From NCBI GenBank assembly GCA_964603985.1, contig CAZRXG010000008.1:78493-142492 (forward strand): DNA of 64,000 nucleotides, given 5' to 3'. The DNA comes from CAZRXG01 sp964603985. GTDB lineage: Bacteria > Chloroflexota > Anaerolineae > Aggregatilineales > UBA3940. Numbering within the stretch: position 1 is the stretch's first letter; every line of letters begins with the position of its first letter. The notes under the pieces are model-generated. The model saw only the letters and a list, made by a program, of their open reading frames with translations. It did no database searches and was not told the origin of the DNA. This document shows, piece by piece, positions 1 through 6,844 of the stretch. Made by a program: the position numbers and the translations under genes.

Positions 1-419
1 AATTTCGCTCGATGCGCCAGGATGCGGAGAAGGATGGGCCGGGCTGGACGGTCCAGAACGACCCCCGCCGCACCAGGCTGGGTGCGTGGCTGCGCTCGAA
101 GGATATTGACGAGCTGCCCCAGTTGATCAACGTTCTGCTGGGCGATATGAGCTTGGTGGGGCCGCGCCCGGAGCGCCCGGTGTATGTCGAGCGGTTCCGC
201 CAGAGCATCCCGCGCTACATGGACCGCCACCGCGAGAAGGCCGGAATGACCGGCTGGGCGCAGATCAACGGGCTGCGTGGCGACACCTCAATTGCCGAGC
301 GCACCAAGTACGACCTGTGGTATATCGAGAACTGGTCGCTGTGGCTCGACGTCAAGATCATCGTCCGCACCCTCATGACGGCCGTTTTGAACTCCACCGG
401 TGAGCAAGACGCTTATTGA
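1..419 (+). CDS. Polyprenyl-phosphate sugar phosphotransferase, C-terminal part (5' end outside window)
   Basis: This is the cytoplasmic catalytic end of a bacterial sugar transferase (WcaJ/PssY family), which moves a sugar 1-phosphate onto undecaprenyl phosphate to start a polysaccharide repeat unit. The reading frame is open to the first base, and the residues FRS before the first Met match the family's KFRSM motif, so the gene starts upstream of the window. Family motifs follow: DELPQLINVL, SLVGPRPERP, GMTGWAQING and YDLWYIENWSLWLDV. The usual C-terminal end is intact. A second, full-length homologue lies at 29091-30527, so the strain has at least two initiating transferases. The sugar specificity cannot be read from this fragment. 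Confidence 0.93.
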   Translation, partial: FRSMRQDAEKDGPGWTVQNDPRRTRLGAWLRSKDIDELPQLINVLLGDMSLVGPRPERPVYVERFRQSIPRYMDRHREKAGMTGWAQINGLRGDTSIAERTKYDLWYIENWSLWLDVKIIVRTLMTAVLNSTGEQDAY

Positions 420-475
420 TGGTCGGCCCGCCCCGGTGCGACCGGAGAGGTCACGCAGCATATCCCGCCTGCGGC

Positions 476-1132
476 TCACCCGCACGCAGTGCCACCCTCG
501 CTCATCGTATTCCAGTCAATCACCTTTTTGGGGTAGACGTTAATTACCGTCGTCTCGTGATACCGTGTGCATTCGACAATGTCGCGCCGGTGTTGGTGCT
601 TGTGCCCGTGCAGCAGGTAGGTCGGCTTGAAGGCCCGCATGAAGGCCAGGAAGCTCTTGAAGCCCTTGTGAGGTAAGTCCTGGCCGTCATGGATGCCGAA
701 CGGCGGCGCGTGGGTGACCAGGATGTCCAGGTAGCGGCCATGGCGCAGGCGGTTGATCATCAGGCCCGGCGTCAGCCGCGCGATGCGCGTCCACATCTGC
801 CCGTTTGTGTACTGGTGGATGGCGCGCGGGTGATAGCGCATCGAGCCGCCCAGCCCGGCCAGCAGCAGCCCCTTGATGGTCTCCCTGTGCCCTTCGAGCG
901 GGATGCACCCTTCGGGCGCGGTGAGGATGCGCCCGTCGGATGTAAACTGGGTTTTGTCGTGGTTGCCGTAGACGTACACAACCGGCACGGGCAGCACCGT
1001 TGTGACAAATTCCAGGTAGTAGTAAGGCAGGTCGCCGCACCCGATCACCAGATCGACATCGCCGTACATCTCGCGAATGTTCAGCGAGTAGATCGCTTCG
1101 ACGACGCAGTCGCTCAGGGCCAGGATCTTCAT
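476..1132 (-). CDS. Metallophosphoesterase (calcineurin-like)
   Basis: A 218-residue cytoplasmic protein of the calcineurin-like phosphoesterase fold. Visible metal-site motifs are GCGD, GNHD, THAPPFG and HGHKH. The first motif, normally DxH, reads SDCV, so the Asp is kept but the usual His is a Val. The start at 1132 (MKILALSD) is preferred over an upstream in-frame Met because the beta-strand of the fold begins there; the ribosome-binding site is weak. It follows metK on the same strand but appears to have its own extended -10 promoter (1204-1212) and a terminator-like hairpin in its leader. The substrate is unknown. Confidence 0.85.
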   Translation of the reverse strand: MKILALSDCVVEAIYSLNIREMYGDVDLVIGCGDLPYYYLEFVTTVLPVPVVYVYGNHDKTQFTSDGRILTAPEGCIPLEGHRETIKGLLLAGLGGSMRYHPRAIHQYTNGQMWTRIARLTPGLMINRLRHGRYLDILVTHAPPFGIHDGQDLPHKGFKSFLAFMRAFKPTYLLHGHKHQHRRDIVECTRYHETTVINVYPKKVIDWNTMSEGGTACG

Positions 1133-1163
1133 CGGGCTGTGTTTCGCTCTGCCGGTGCCTACC

Positions 1164-1188
1164 AAAAAGACCCGGAGAAAGCCGGGCC
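1164..1188 (-). terminator. Terminator-like hairpin in the leader of the metallophosphoesterase gene
   Basis: On the minus strand GGCCCGG (1188-1182) and CCGGGUC (1175-1169) form a 7-bp stem with one G-U pair and a 6-nt loop, followed by five U (1168-1164). It lies downstream of the metK terminator but also about 10 nt after the predicted start of the metallophosphoesterase transcript, so it may be a backup terminator or an attenuator. Confidence 0.6.
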
Positions 1189-1203
1189 GTCGTCCTTAGG
1201 TCG

Positions 1204-1212
1204 AGTATACCA
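1204..1212 (-). promoter_or_regulatory. Extended -10 promoter for the metallophosphoesterase gene
   Basis: The minus strand reads TGGTATACT, a TGn extended -10 with TATACT. No good -35 lies 17 bp upstream, as is usual for extended -10 promoters. The predicted start near 1197 gives a leader of about 65 nt to the ATG at 1132. Confidence 0.45.
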
Positions 1213-1251
1213 TACGCGCCCTGCGGGGATCACAGCATAGGCTGTGGGTAG

Positions 1252-1290
1252 AGAAAAAGGAGAGGGCAGGTCACGTCATGTCACCTGCCC
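1252..1290 (-). terminator. Rho-independent terminator of metK
   Basis: On the minus strand GGGCAGGT and ACCTGCCC (1290-1283 and 1271-1264) form a perfect 8-bp stem around an 11-nt loop, followed by a T-rich stretch with five T (1258-1254). It sits 14 bp after the metK stop codon. Confidence 0.75.
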
Positions 1291-1304
1291 CCTCGTCGTC
1301 GGCA

Positions 1305-2492
1305 TCAGTAGAGGCTCACCTCCATCCGCGCCAGCTTCTCGCGTAGGCCGGTCATGTCGGTCAGGTGCCTCTCGATGACCTGCTCCACTTCGCTCCGGAT
1401 GGCGGGTGTCAGCGGCCCGTTCTTCGTCTTGACGGTCACCGTCGCCACCAGCGGCTGGTCGAGCGGCTTGCCGATCTGGCTCAGGATGTAGACCTGCGCC
1501 TCGGCCACGTCCTCGACATCTGCGATGATATCCTGCGCCGCCAGCAGCGCCAGCACGTTGTACAGCTTGCCCACGTGGCTGATGGGGTTCTTCCCGGCGG
1601 CGGCTTCCAGTGACGCCGAGCGGAAAGGCGCGATCACGCCGGTGACGCGGTTGCCGCGCCCGACCGAGCCGTCGTCCCCCATCTCGGCGCTGGTGCCGGT
1701 CAGGGTCAGGTAGACGTTCTCGGTGCCTTCCTCGTCGGCGGTGTTCACGTCGACGCGCACCACACGCTTATCGACATCCCTGGCGTAGGCTTCAATCGCC
1801 TTGTGTGTTGCGTTTTTGATCTCGCTGTATTCGGTTGCGTCCTTGATCTCGGTGGCGATGAAGGGGATGGCGCAGGTCAGGATGATCTCGTCCCCCAACC
1901 GCGCCCCCATGACCTTGATGTCCTCTCCCAATGGGAACTGGTTGACCAGGTCGTAGTTGATGTACTGGCAGGCCTCGTAGACAGACTTCTCCAGCCCGGA
2001 GTGCGGCCAGTGCGCCACGCCGAAGCTGGTGTCGTTGGCCGTGACTTTGTCAACCGCCTGGATAAGCTCGCTCGCGCCGCGCCCGGCGTAGCAGTCGATC
2101 ACGCAGTGTTCATCCGGGTCGAGGTGCTTCATTGTGTCGCGGATGTGGGCCTTGGCGGCCTGGATGGCGATGCTGTCCATGGGGACTTTGCGCCCATCTG
2201 GGGCGACGGGGGTGCCGCGCCCGGCGATCTGGATGCGGATCGGCTTGAGCAGTTGCGCGTGTCCATAGCCGATCTCGACATCGCCGGCCACCAGTTGCAC
2301 CTTGTCGAAGTTGTGATGCAGTGGCGCGCCCAGGTTCTCCCGGCACCAGCGAGTGTACTCAACCGAAACACGCTCGGCGATCCCATCGCACAGGCTGTCG
2401 GGATGGCCGATCCCCTTGCGCTCGACGATCTCGACCGGTCGCTCTTCGATGTGGGTCTCCGTCGATTCGGCCACTACAATATTACGGTTCAT
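1305..2492 (-). CDS. metK: S-adenosylmethionine synthetase, archaeal type
   Basis: This 395-residue enzyme makes S-adenosylmethionine from methionine and ATP. It belongs to the archaeal AdoMet synthetase family (PF01941) rather than the usual bacterial MetK. The N-terminus carries the family motif GHPDSLCDGIAE, and the length matches archaeal enzymes of about 400 residues. The start at 2492 (MNRNIVVAE) is chosen because ACAAGGAGCG directly precedes the ATG; an upstream in-frame Met falls inside the riboswitch terminator and is not credible. The leader holds a canonical SAM-I riboswitch with a transcriptional off-switch, and a terminator follows the stop. The gene is monocistronic. Confidence 0.96.
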   Translation of the reverse strand: MNRNIVVAESTETHIEERPVEIVERKGIGHPDSLCDGIAERVSVEYTRWCRENLGAPLHHNFDKVQLVAGDVEIGYGHAQLLKPIRIQIAGRGTPVAPDGRKVPMDSIAIQAAKAHIRDTMKHLDPDEHCVIDCYAGRGASELIQAVDKVTANDTSFGVAHWPHSGLEKSVYEACQYINYDLVNQFPLGEDIKVMGARLGDEIILTCAIPFIATEIKDATEYSEIKNATHKAIEAYARDVDKRVVRVDVNTADEEGTENVYLTLTGTSAEMGDDGSVGRGNRVTGVIAPFRSASLEAAAGKNPISHVGKLYNVLALLAAQDIIADVEDVAEAQVYILSQIGKPLDQPLVATVTVKTKNGPLTPAIRSEVEQVIERHLTDMTGLREKLARMEVSLY

Positions 2493-2523
2493 CGCTCCTT
2501 GTGCCTCCTGCTTGTACGCAAAC

Positions 2524-2558
2524 GAAAAGCGCCTCACCCGTATTTGAGAAGAGGCGCT
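2524..2558 (-). terminator. metK: Expression-platform terminator of the SAM riboswitch
   Basis: On the minus strand AGCGCCTC (2558-2551) pairs perfectly with GAGGCGCT (2535-2528), followed by UUUU (2527-2524). Its 5' arm and loop contain CUCUUCUC (2553-2546), which can instead pair with GAGAGGAG (2584-2577) from the 3' side of aptamer stem P1. Terminator and antiterminator are therefore mutually exclusive. Confidence 0.88.
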
Positions 2559-2579
2559 AGGCACATCAGTGCAGCACTC

Positions 2580-2693
<114 letters not shown>

Positions 2694-2731
2694 CAAGTCT
2701 TTTCGTTCGCTGCTTATTTGATTGTGGCGCG

Positions 2732-2760
2732 AGTGTAACACTTTGAGGGGGGGCTGTCAA
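2732..2760 (-). promoter_or_regulatory. Promoter of the SAM riboswitch-metK transcript
   Basis: On the minus strand TTGACA (2760-2755), 17 bp, then TACACT (2737-2732). Transcription would start near 2725, about 30 nt before the aptamer. The -35 box is one arm of a 10-bp inverted repeat shared with the divergent promoter at 2781-2810. Confidence 0.85.
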
Positions 2761-2780
2761 CCGCCGCAGGCCCGCGCGCG

Positions 2781-2810
2781 TTGACAGCCCACGCCGCTCC
2801 ACCTTATAAT
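2781..2810 (+). promoter_or_regulatory. Consensus promoter for the phosphoribosyltransferase gene
   Basis: TTGACA at 2781-2786 and TATAAT at 2805-2810 with an 18-bp spacer: both hexamers are perfect sigma70-type consensus. Transcription would start near 2817, which rules out an upstream in-frame Met at 2809 and supports the ATG at 2863. Confidence 0.88.
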
Positions 2811-2862
2811 GAGCGCGGCGCGTGAGGTGCGCCGAATCTGGGCAAAGTTGACCGGAGATCCG

Positions 2863-3384
2863 ATGCCACGAGAACCGATTCGCAGGGAGTTGTTGAGCTG
2901 GGACGACGTTGACAAGCTCATCGATGTGCTCCTGGGCCAGTTGCGGGACGCGGGGACGTTCGACGCGATGGTGATGATCACGCGCGGGGGGATCGTGCCT
3001 GGGGGCATGATCTGCGAAGCGCTTGACATTCGCCGGGTGCTGACGGCAGCCGTGCGCTTTTCGGCTGAGATCGGTGCCGAGCCGCTGGCCGCCTGGCCGC
3101 GGTTCCTCCAGTTTCCTGAAGACGACCTGCTGGTTGGCCGCCGCACGCTGATCGTCGATGACGTGTGGGGCAGCGGGCGCAACATGGTGGCGGTGCGGGG
3201 GCGTGTCGAGGCGGCGGGCGGCAAACCGGCCACCTGTGTGCTGCACTTCAACCCCTATCGTTCGCTGTTCTCCGACCTCAGGCCGGATTTTTACGGGGCA
3301 GTCACCGACGCGCGGATCATCTACCCCTGGGAAGTTGATCGGGGCCTGGACACGATTTCGTCCGGCCCAACCGGTGTAAACTGA
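2863..3384 (+). CDS. Phosphoribosyltransferase (purine-type, Hpt/Gpt-like)
   Basis: A 173-residue type I phosphoribosyltransferase. The PRPP-binding loop is visible as LIVDDVWGSGRNM, near residues 100-112, and the early ITRGGIVPGGMI segment is the pyrophosphate-binding loop. Size and layout resemble xanthine/hypoxanthine phosphoribosyltransferases that salvage free purines in the cytoplasm; the exact base cannot be assigned. The start at 2863 follows GGAG by 6 nt and lies about 46 nt after the predicted transcription start. The next gene follows 15 bp downstream and probably shares the transcript. Confidence 0.82.
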   Translation: MPREPIRRELLSWDDVDKLIDVLLGQLRDAGTFDAMVMITRGGIVPGGMICEALDIRRVLTAAVRFSAEIGAEPLAAWPRFLQFPEDDLLVGRRTLIVDDVWGSGRNMVAVRGRVEAAGGKPATCVLHFNPYRSLFSDLRPDFYGAVTDARIIYPWEVDRGLDTISSGPTGVN

Positions 3385-3399
3385 CGGCGGGAGTGGCTG

Positions 3400-3699
3400 A
3401 TGATCGTGGGAAACGTGGTCTTGCTGATCGTGGCCGGTGCCTTTACGGTGCTGGCGCTGGTGCTCGGCTTCTACGTCGCGGTGGAGGTCACCCGGATTGT
3501 GCGCGAGATCACCACTCAGGCCGCAGAGGAAAGTGCCCGGACGCCGGATGGCTCTGGAACATCCGATTGGCACCGCACCGGGTCACCCGGTGAAGAGGAG
3601 CACCCGTTCACGCCGTACCGCAACCGCGAGGTCGTGGAGCGCCTGATCACGCACTTCGAAGAGGGCGAGGTTGACGTGTCGGGTGAGCGAGAAGGGTAG
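3400..3699 (+). CDS. Small single-pass membrane protein, unknown function
   Basis: A 99-residue protein with one strong membrane helix near residues 5-28 (VVLLIVAGAFTVLALVLGFY), followed by a charged, probably cytoplasmic tail that ends in acidic residues. A GGGAG sequence precedes the ATG. It lies 15 bp after the phosphoribosyltransferase gene in the same direction, so co-transcription is likely. No family is recognised, and the tail holds no obvious catalytic motif. Confidence 0.6.
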   Translation: MIVGNVVLLIVAGAFTVLALVLGFYVAVEVTRIVREITTQAAEESARTPDGSGTSDWHRTGSPGEEEHPFTPYRNREVVERLITHFEEGEVDVSGEREG

Positions 3700-3753
3700 T
3701 GCTTGCTGGCCGGAGACGGTTACGGCTGAGGGGAGACGGTGCCTGGGAGGGGG

Positions 3754-5244
3754 TCAATCTTGTTGTGAAGCGTCTTCCTCGTCGTCGTCTTCTTCGGCAG
3801 TGGCGGACACACCACCGGGGAGCGAATCCCCGTCGTCAGCCTCTTCGGCGATCTCAACCTGATCGTCATCTATCTCCTCGACGACCTCCGCCGGGCCGGC
3901 ATCTATCTCCTCGACGACCTCCGCCGGGCCGACATCCGTCTCCTCGACGGCTTCGGACGGACCGGCATCTGTCTCCTCGACGACCTCCGCCGGGCCGACA
4001 TCCGTCTCCTCGACGGCTTCGGACGGACCGGCATCTGTCTCCTCGACGACCTCCGCCGGGCCGCCGTCTGTTTCTCCCTCTTCTTCTGATTGGCTGAGCG
4101 CTTCCGGCGACACTTTGTCGGTGGGCTGGTCAAGCCCCAGATCGCGCTGGGTGAAGCCGATGCGCCTCCGGCCCGGCTCGATGCGGACGATGCGCACCGT
4201 GACCTGATCGCCTCGCTTGAGGTAGGAGTACGGCTCGACCAGCGTGCCGTCGGTCATCTCGCTGATGTGGAGCAGCCCCTCGATGCCGTCTTCGAGCACG
4301 ACGAAGGCACCGAAGTCAACCACGTTGCTGACTTGCCCCTCGACTATCTGGCCGATGCGGTAGTTCTGCTCGACGATCTCCCAGGGATCGGGCTGGGTGC
4401 GGCGCAGGCTGAGCGCGATGCGCTGCCGATCCCGGTCAAGCTCCAGCACGTAGACCTCGATCTCCTTGCCGATCTCAAGCACGTCGCTGGGATGGGGGAC
4501 ACGGTGCCACGCCAGCTCGGAGACGTGGATCAGACCGTCTGCGCCGCCCAGGTCGACGAACGCGCCGAAGTCTCGGATGCCGGTCACCTGGCCGGTGACC
4601 ACGTCACCCACGTTCAATTCGTCCAGCAGGCGCTTCTTCTGCTGCGTACGCCATTCGCGCTGCGCCTCGCGCTGGGAGAGAATCAGCCGCCGCCGCCCCT
4701 GGTTGACCTCGATCACTTTCAGACCGATGACCTCCCCAATCAGGCTGCTCATCACCTCGCGGCGTTCTTCGGTGTTGAGGCCCTGCTTGAGGTCGAGCGT
4801 GTGTGAGGCCGGCACGAAGCCCTCCAGCAGGCCGAAGCGCACCAGCAGGCCGCCCCGGTTATAGCCGGTGACCTCGGCTTCGATCACGTCCTGGTTTTCG
4901 AGCAGCTCGCGTGCGCGTTGCCAGTCTTTGCCCTGCAGGCCCAGGTTGAGAGAAACCAGCAGGTTGCCCTCCCGGTCGTTGGGGTTGAGGACGTAGACCG
5001 GCACGATGTCGCCCACCTGGAGCGATTCGAGGAAGTCGGGATCGAGTCGTTCGATGTCCTGGGGGGGAATGATGCCGTCGCGCTTCACGCCCAGGTCAAC
5101 GACGATCTCACTTTCACGGATCTCCAGGATTTCGGCGTCGCGGATGTCGCCTCGTGCAGGTGGGACGAAGTTGTACGAATCCTCCAGCATGTCGGAGAAC
5201 TGCGGGCTTTCTTCTTCGTTGGCCTCGGAAAACATCCCAACCAT
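3754..5244 (-). CDS. rpsA: S1 RNA-binding domain protein (ribosomal protein S1-like)
   Basis: A 496-residue protein with four S1 OB-fold repeats, roughly at residues 32-101, 117-196, 210-286 and 294-370. Domains three and four are the most canonical (GQVTGIRDFGAFVDLG and GQVSNVVDFGAFVVLE). This arrangement matches four-domain S1-type proteins of Gram-positive-like bacteria, which bind mRNA at the ribosome. The tail after residue 371 is highly acidic and built from an 11-residue unit of the type GPAEVVEETDA, encoded by 33-bp tandem DNA repeats (3874-4071). A second Met at codon 4 is an alternative start. The promoter at 5527-5555 implies a leader of about 275 nt. Confidence 0.88.
   Translation of the reverse strand: MVGMFSEANEEESPQFSDMLEDSYNFVPPARGDIRDAEILEIRESEIVVDLGVKRDGIIPPQDIERLDPDFLESLQVGDIVPVYVLNPNDREGNLLVSLNLGLQGKDWQRARELLENQDVIEAEVTGYNRGGLLVRFGLLEGFVPASHTLDLKQGLNTEERREVMSSLIGEVIGLKVIEVNQGRRRLILSQREAQREWRTQQKKRLLDELNVGDVVTGQVTGIRDFGAFVDLGGADGLIHVSELAWHRVPHPSDVLEIGKEIEVYVLELDRDRQRIALSLRRTQPDPWEIVEQNYRIGQIVEGQVSNVVDFGAFVVLEDGIEGLLHISEMTDGTLVEPYSYLKRGDQVTVRIVRIEPGRRRIGFTQRDLGLDQPTDKVSPEALSQSEEEGETDGGPAEVVEETDAGPSEAVEETDVGPAEVVEETDAGPSEAVEETDVGPAEVVEEIDAGPAEVVEEIDDDQVEIAEEADDGDSLPGGVSATAEEDDDEEDASQQD
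3874..4071. repeat. 33-bp in-frame tandem repeat, six units
   Basis: Six consecutive 33-bp units start at 3874, 3907, 3940, 3973, 4006 and 4039, each beginning CTCCTCGACG on the plus strand. Two unit versions partly alternate (GPAEVV and GPSEAV), giving a local 66-bp higher period. They encode the acidic tail of the S1-domain protein and keep its frame, so copy-number change would only alter tail length. Confidence 0.92.
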
Positions 5245-5736
5245 TACCTTTCACGCGTTGCCGGCTCGCCGTGCAGTGTGGGGGGACACACATTAGAGAA
5301 AACGGCGCGCTCCATCGCTTGCAGGAGACGCCCCAGGCTTTGTCGTATGTGAGGTAATGGTGGGTCAGAGGCCGCACATTTCCCCGGTGTTGGCTATGTG
5401 GCTAGTATGGAAGAGGTGTACTTTCCATAAATCTCCGCAAACAAACCTGTTTGACCGTCGGCCCGCCCCTCACTGCGACGAAATGCCCTGTCCGCCCACA
5501 ATGCGCCTATCTGCCTGCTATTATTCAGTATAGCCGATGGTCTGGTAAGCGTCAATTATGACGCCTTTAGTATAGTTTTCGTGGCGCTGTGGTCGGGTGG
5601 GCGTACCATTGAGCGGGTGCCAACCGCCGCATTTGTGGTTACAATTGCATCCCTGGAGCCAGGGCGATGACCTGGAGGTCACATGTGGGTCTCGCCGGGA
5701 AGGGGCTGTTCCCGGCGGGGCTTGAGGATGGATACC
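5245..5736. other. 492-bp divergent intergenic region between the S1-domain gene and rmlB
   Basis: The minus-strand half holds the S1-domain leader, with a hairpin of TATGGAA/TTCCATA arms (5406-5412, 5423-5429). A palindrome GCGTCA-ATTA-TGACGC (5549-5564) overlaps the -35 of the S1 promoter and could be an operator. TACAAT at 5640-5645 is the best plus-strand -10 candidate for rmlB but lacks a good -35. No coding region was seen. Confidence 0.6.
5527..5555 (-). promoter_or_regulatory. Promoter of the S1-domain protein gene
   Basis: On the minus strand TTGACG (5555-5550), a 17-bp spacer, then TATACT (5532-5527). Transcription would begin near 5520 and leave an unusually long leader of about 275 nt before the start codon at 5244. 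Confidence 0.72.
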
Positions 5737-6753
5737 ATGCGCAACGTTCTGATCACCGGCGGAGCGGGGTTTATCGGCAGCAATTTTGTGCGCTACATGC
5801 TCGGTAAATACCCGGACATCTACGTCGTCGTGTACGACAAGTTAACCTATGCGGGCAACCGGGACAACCTGGAAGATGTCTCGCAGGACCCGCGTTATAA
5901 GTTCATTCGTGGTGACATCGCCGACCGGGGTGCGGTCGCGCGCGCGCTGGAGTCCAGCCGCATCGACACGGTGGTCAACTTCGCCGCCGAAACGCACGTC
6001 GACCGCAGCATCCTGGACCCGGATGCGTTCATCCAGACCGACGTGGTCGGCACGTACACGCTGCTCGATGAGTGCTATAAGCACGGCGTCGGGCGCTTCT
6101 TACAGGTCAGCTCGGACGAGGTGTACGGCTCGATCCCGGTGGGGCGCTTCAGGGAAGGTGACCCGCTCGAACCCAACAGCCCCTACTCGGCCAGCAAGGC
6201 GGGCGGCGAGCTGATGGTGCGCGCCTATCACGTCACGTATGGGCTGAACACGGTCGCCACGCGGGGCAGCAACACTTTCGGGCCGTACCAGTACCCGGAG
6301 AAGCTGCTGCCGCTGTTCATCACCAACGCCATCGACAACGAACCGCTGCCGCTCTACGGCGACGGCAGGCAGGTGCGCGACTGGCTGTACGTGGACGATC
6401 ACTGCGCCGGTATCGACCTGGTCCTCCAGCACGGCGAACCGGGCGAGGTTTACAACCTGGGCGGCGATAACGAGCGCCACAACATCGACGTGATCCGTCA
6501 GATGCTGGCCGTCCTGGGCAGGCCCGAATCGCTGATCCGTTTCGTCACCGACCGCCCCGGCCACGACCGGCGCTACGCGCTCGACAGCGGGAAGACCCGC
6601 GCGCTCGGCTGGCGACCCGGCGTCAGCTTCGACGAGGGGCTTGAGCGGACGGTCAGGTGGTACGTCGAAAACGAGTGGTGGTGGCGCAAGATCAAGAGCG
6701 GGGAATATCTGGAGTACTATAAGGCTCAGTACGGGCGGCGTTTGCAGGGCTAA
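5737..6753 (+). CDS. rmlB: dTDP-glucose 4,6-dehydratase
   Basis: A 338-residue short-chain dehydrogenase that converts dTDP-glucose to dTDP-4-keto-6-deoxyglucose, the entry to dTDP-rhamnose and other deoxysugars for cell-surface glycans. Visible are the NAD-binding GGAGFIGSN, AETHVDRSI, the catalytic region SSDEVYG and the YSASK Tyr-Lys pair. RGSNTFGPYQYPEKL and YVDDHC are also typical of RmlB. The start at 5737 (MRNVLITGG) places the dinucleotide fold at the N-terminus and has GAGG upstream. No rmlA, C or D is adjacent. A strong terminator follows. Confidence 0.95.
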   Translation: MRNVLITGGAGFIGSNFVRYMLGKYPDIYVVVYDKLTYAGNRDNLEDVSQDPRYKFIRGDIADRGAVARALESSRIDTVVNFAAETHVDRSILDPDAFIQTDVVGTYTLLDECYKHGVGRFLQVSSDEVYGSIPVGRFREGDPLEPNSPYSASKAGGELMVRAYHVTYGLNTVATRGSNTFGPYQYPEKLLPLFITNAIDNEPLPLYGDGRQVRDWLYVDDHCAGIDLVLQHGEPGEVYNLGGDNERHNIDVIRQMLAVLGRPESLIRFVTDRPGHDRRYALDSGKTRALGWRPGVSFDEGLERTVRWYVENEWWWRKIKSGEYLEYYKAQYGRRLQG

Positions 6754-6775
6754 AGGGCGGAAAGCCCGGTTGTGG

Positions 6776-6803
6776 CCGCGAAGCACCTTCGCGGCGGTTT
6801 TTT
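6776..6803 (+). terminator. Rho-independent terminator after rmlB
   Basis: CCGCGAAG (6776-6783) and CTTCGCGG (6787-6794) form a perfect 8-bp stem with a CAC loop, followed by CGG and six T. Confidence 0.9.
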
Positions 6804-6844
6804 GTGTGGTGGTTTTGCTGCCGCGTTCTTCGAGGGTAGATGAT

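Noticed and set aside
2493..2564. Longer N-terminus for metK
   Set aside because: It would be translated from the terminator hairpin of the SAM riboswitch, and the archaeal family starts near MNRNIVVAE.
3874..4071. Regularly spaced 33-bp repeats resembling a CRISPR array
   Set aside because: The units are directly adjacent with no unique spacers, stay in frame within a coding region and encode an acidic protein tail. They are coding tandem repeats.
6641..6844. Longer N-terminus for the substrate-binding protein
   Set aside because: The extension overlaps rmlB and its terminator, while a proper lipoprotein signal begins at 6845.
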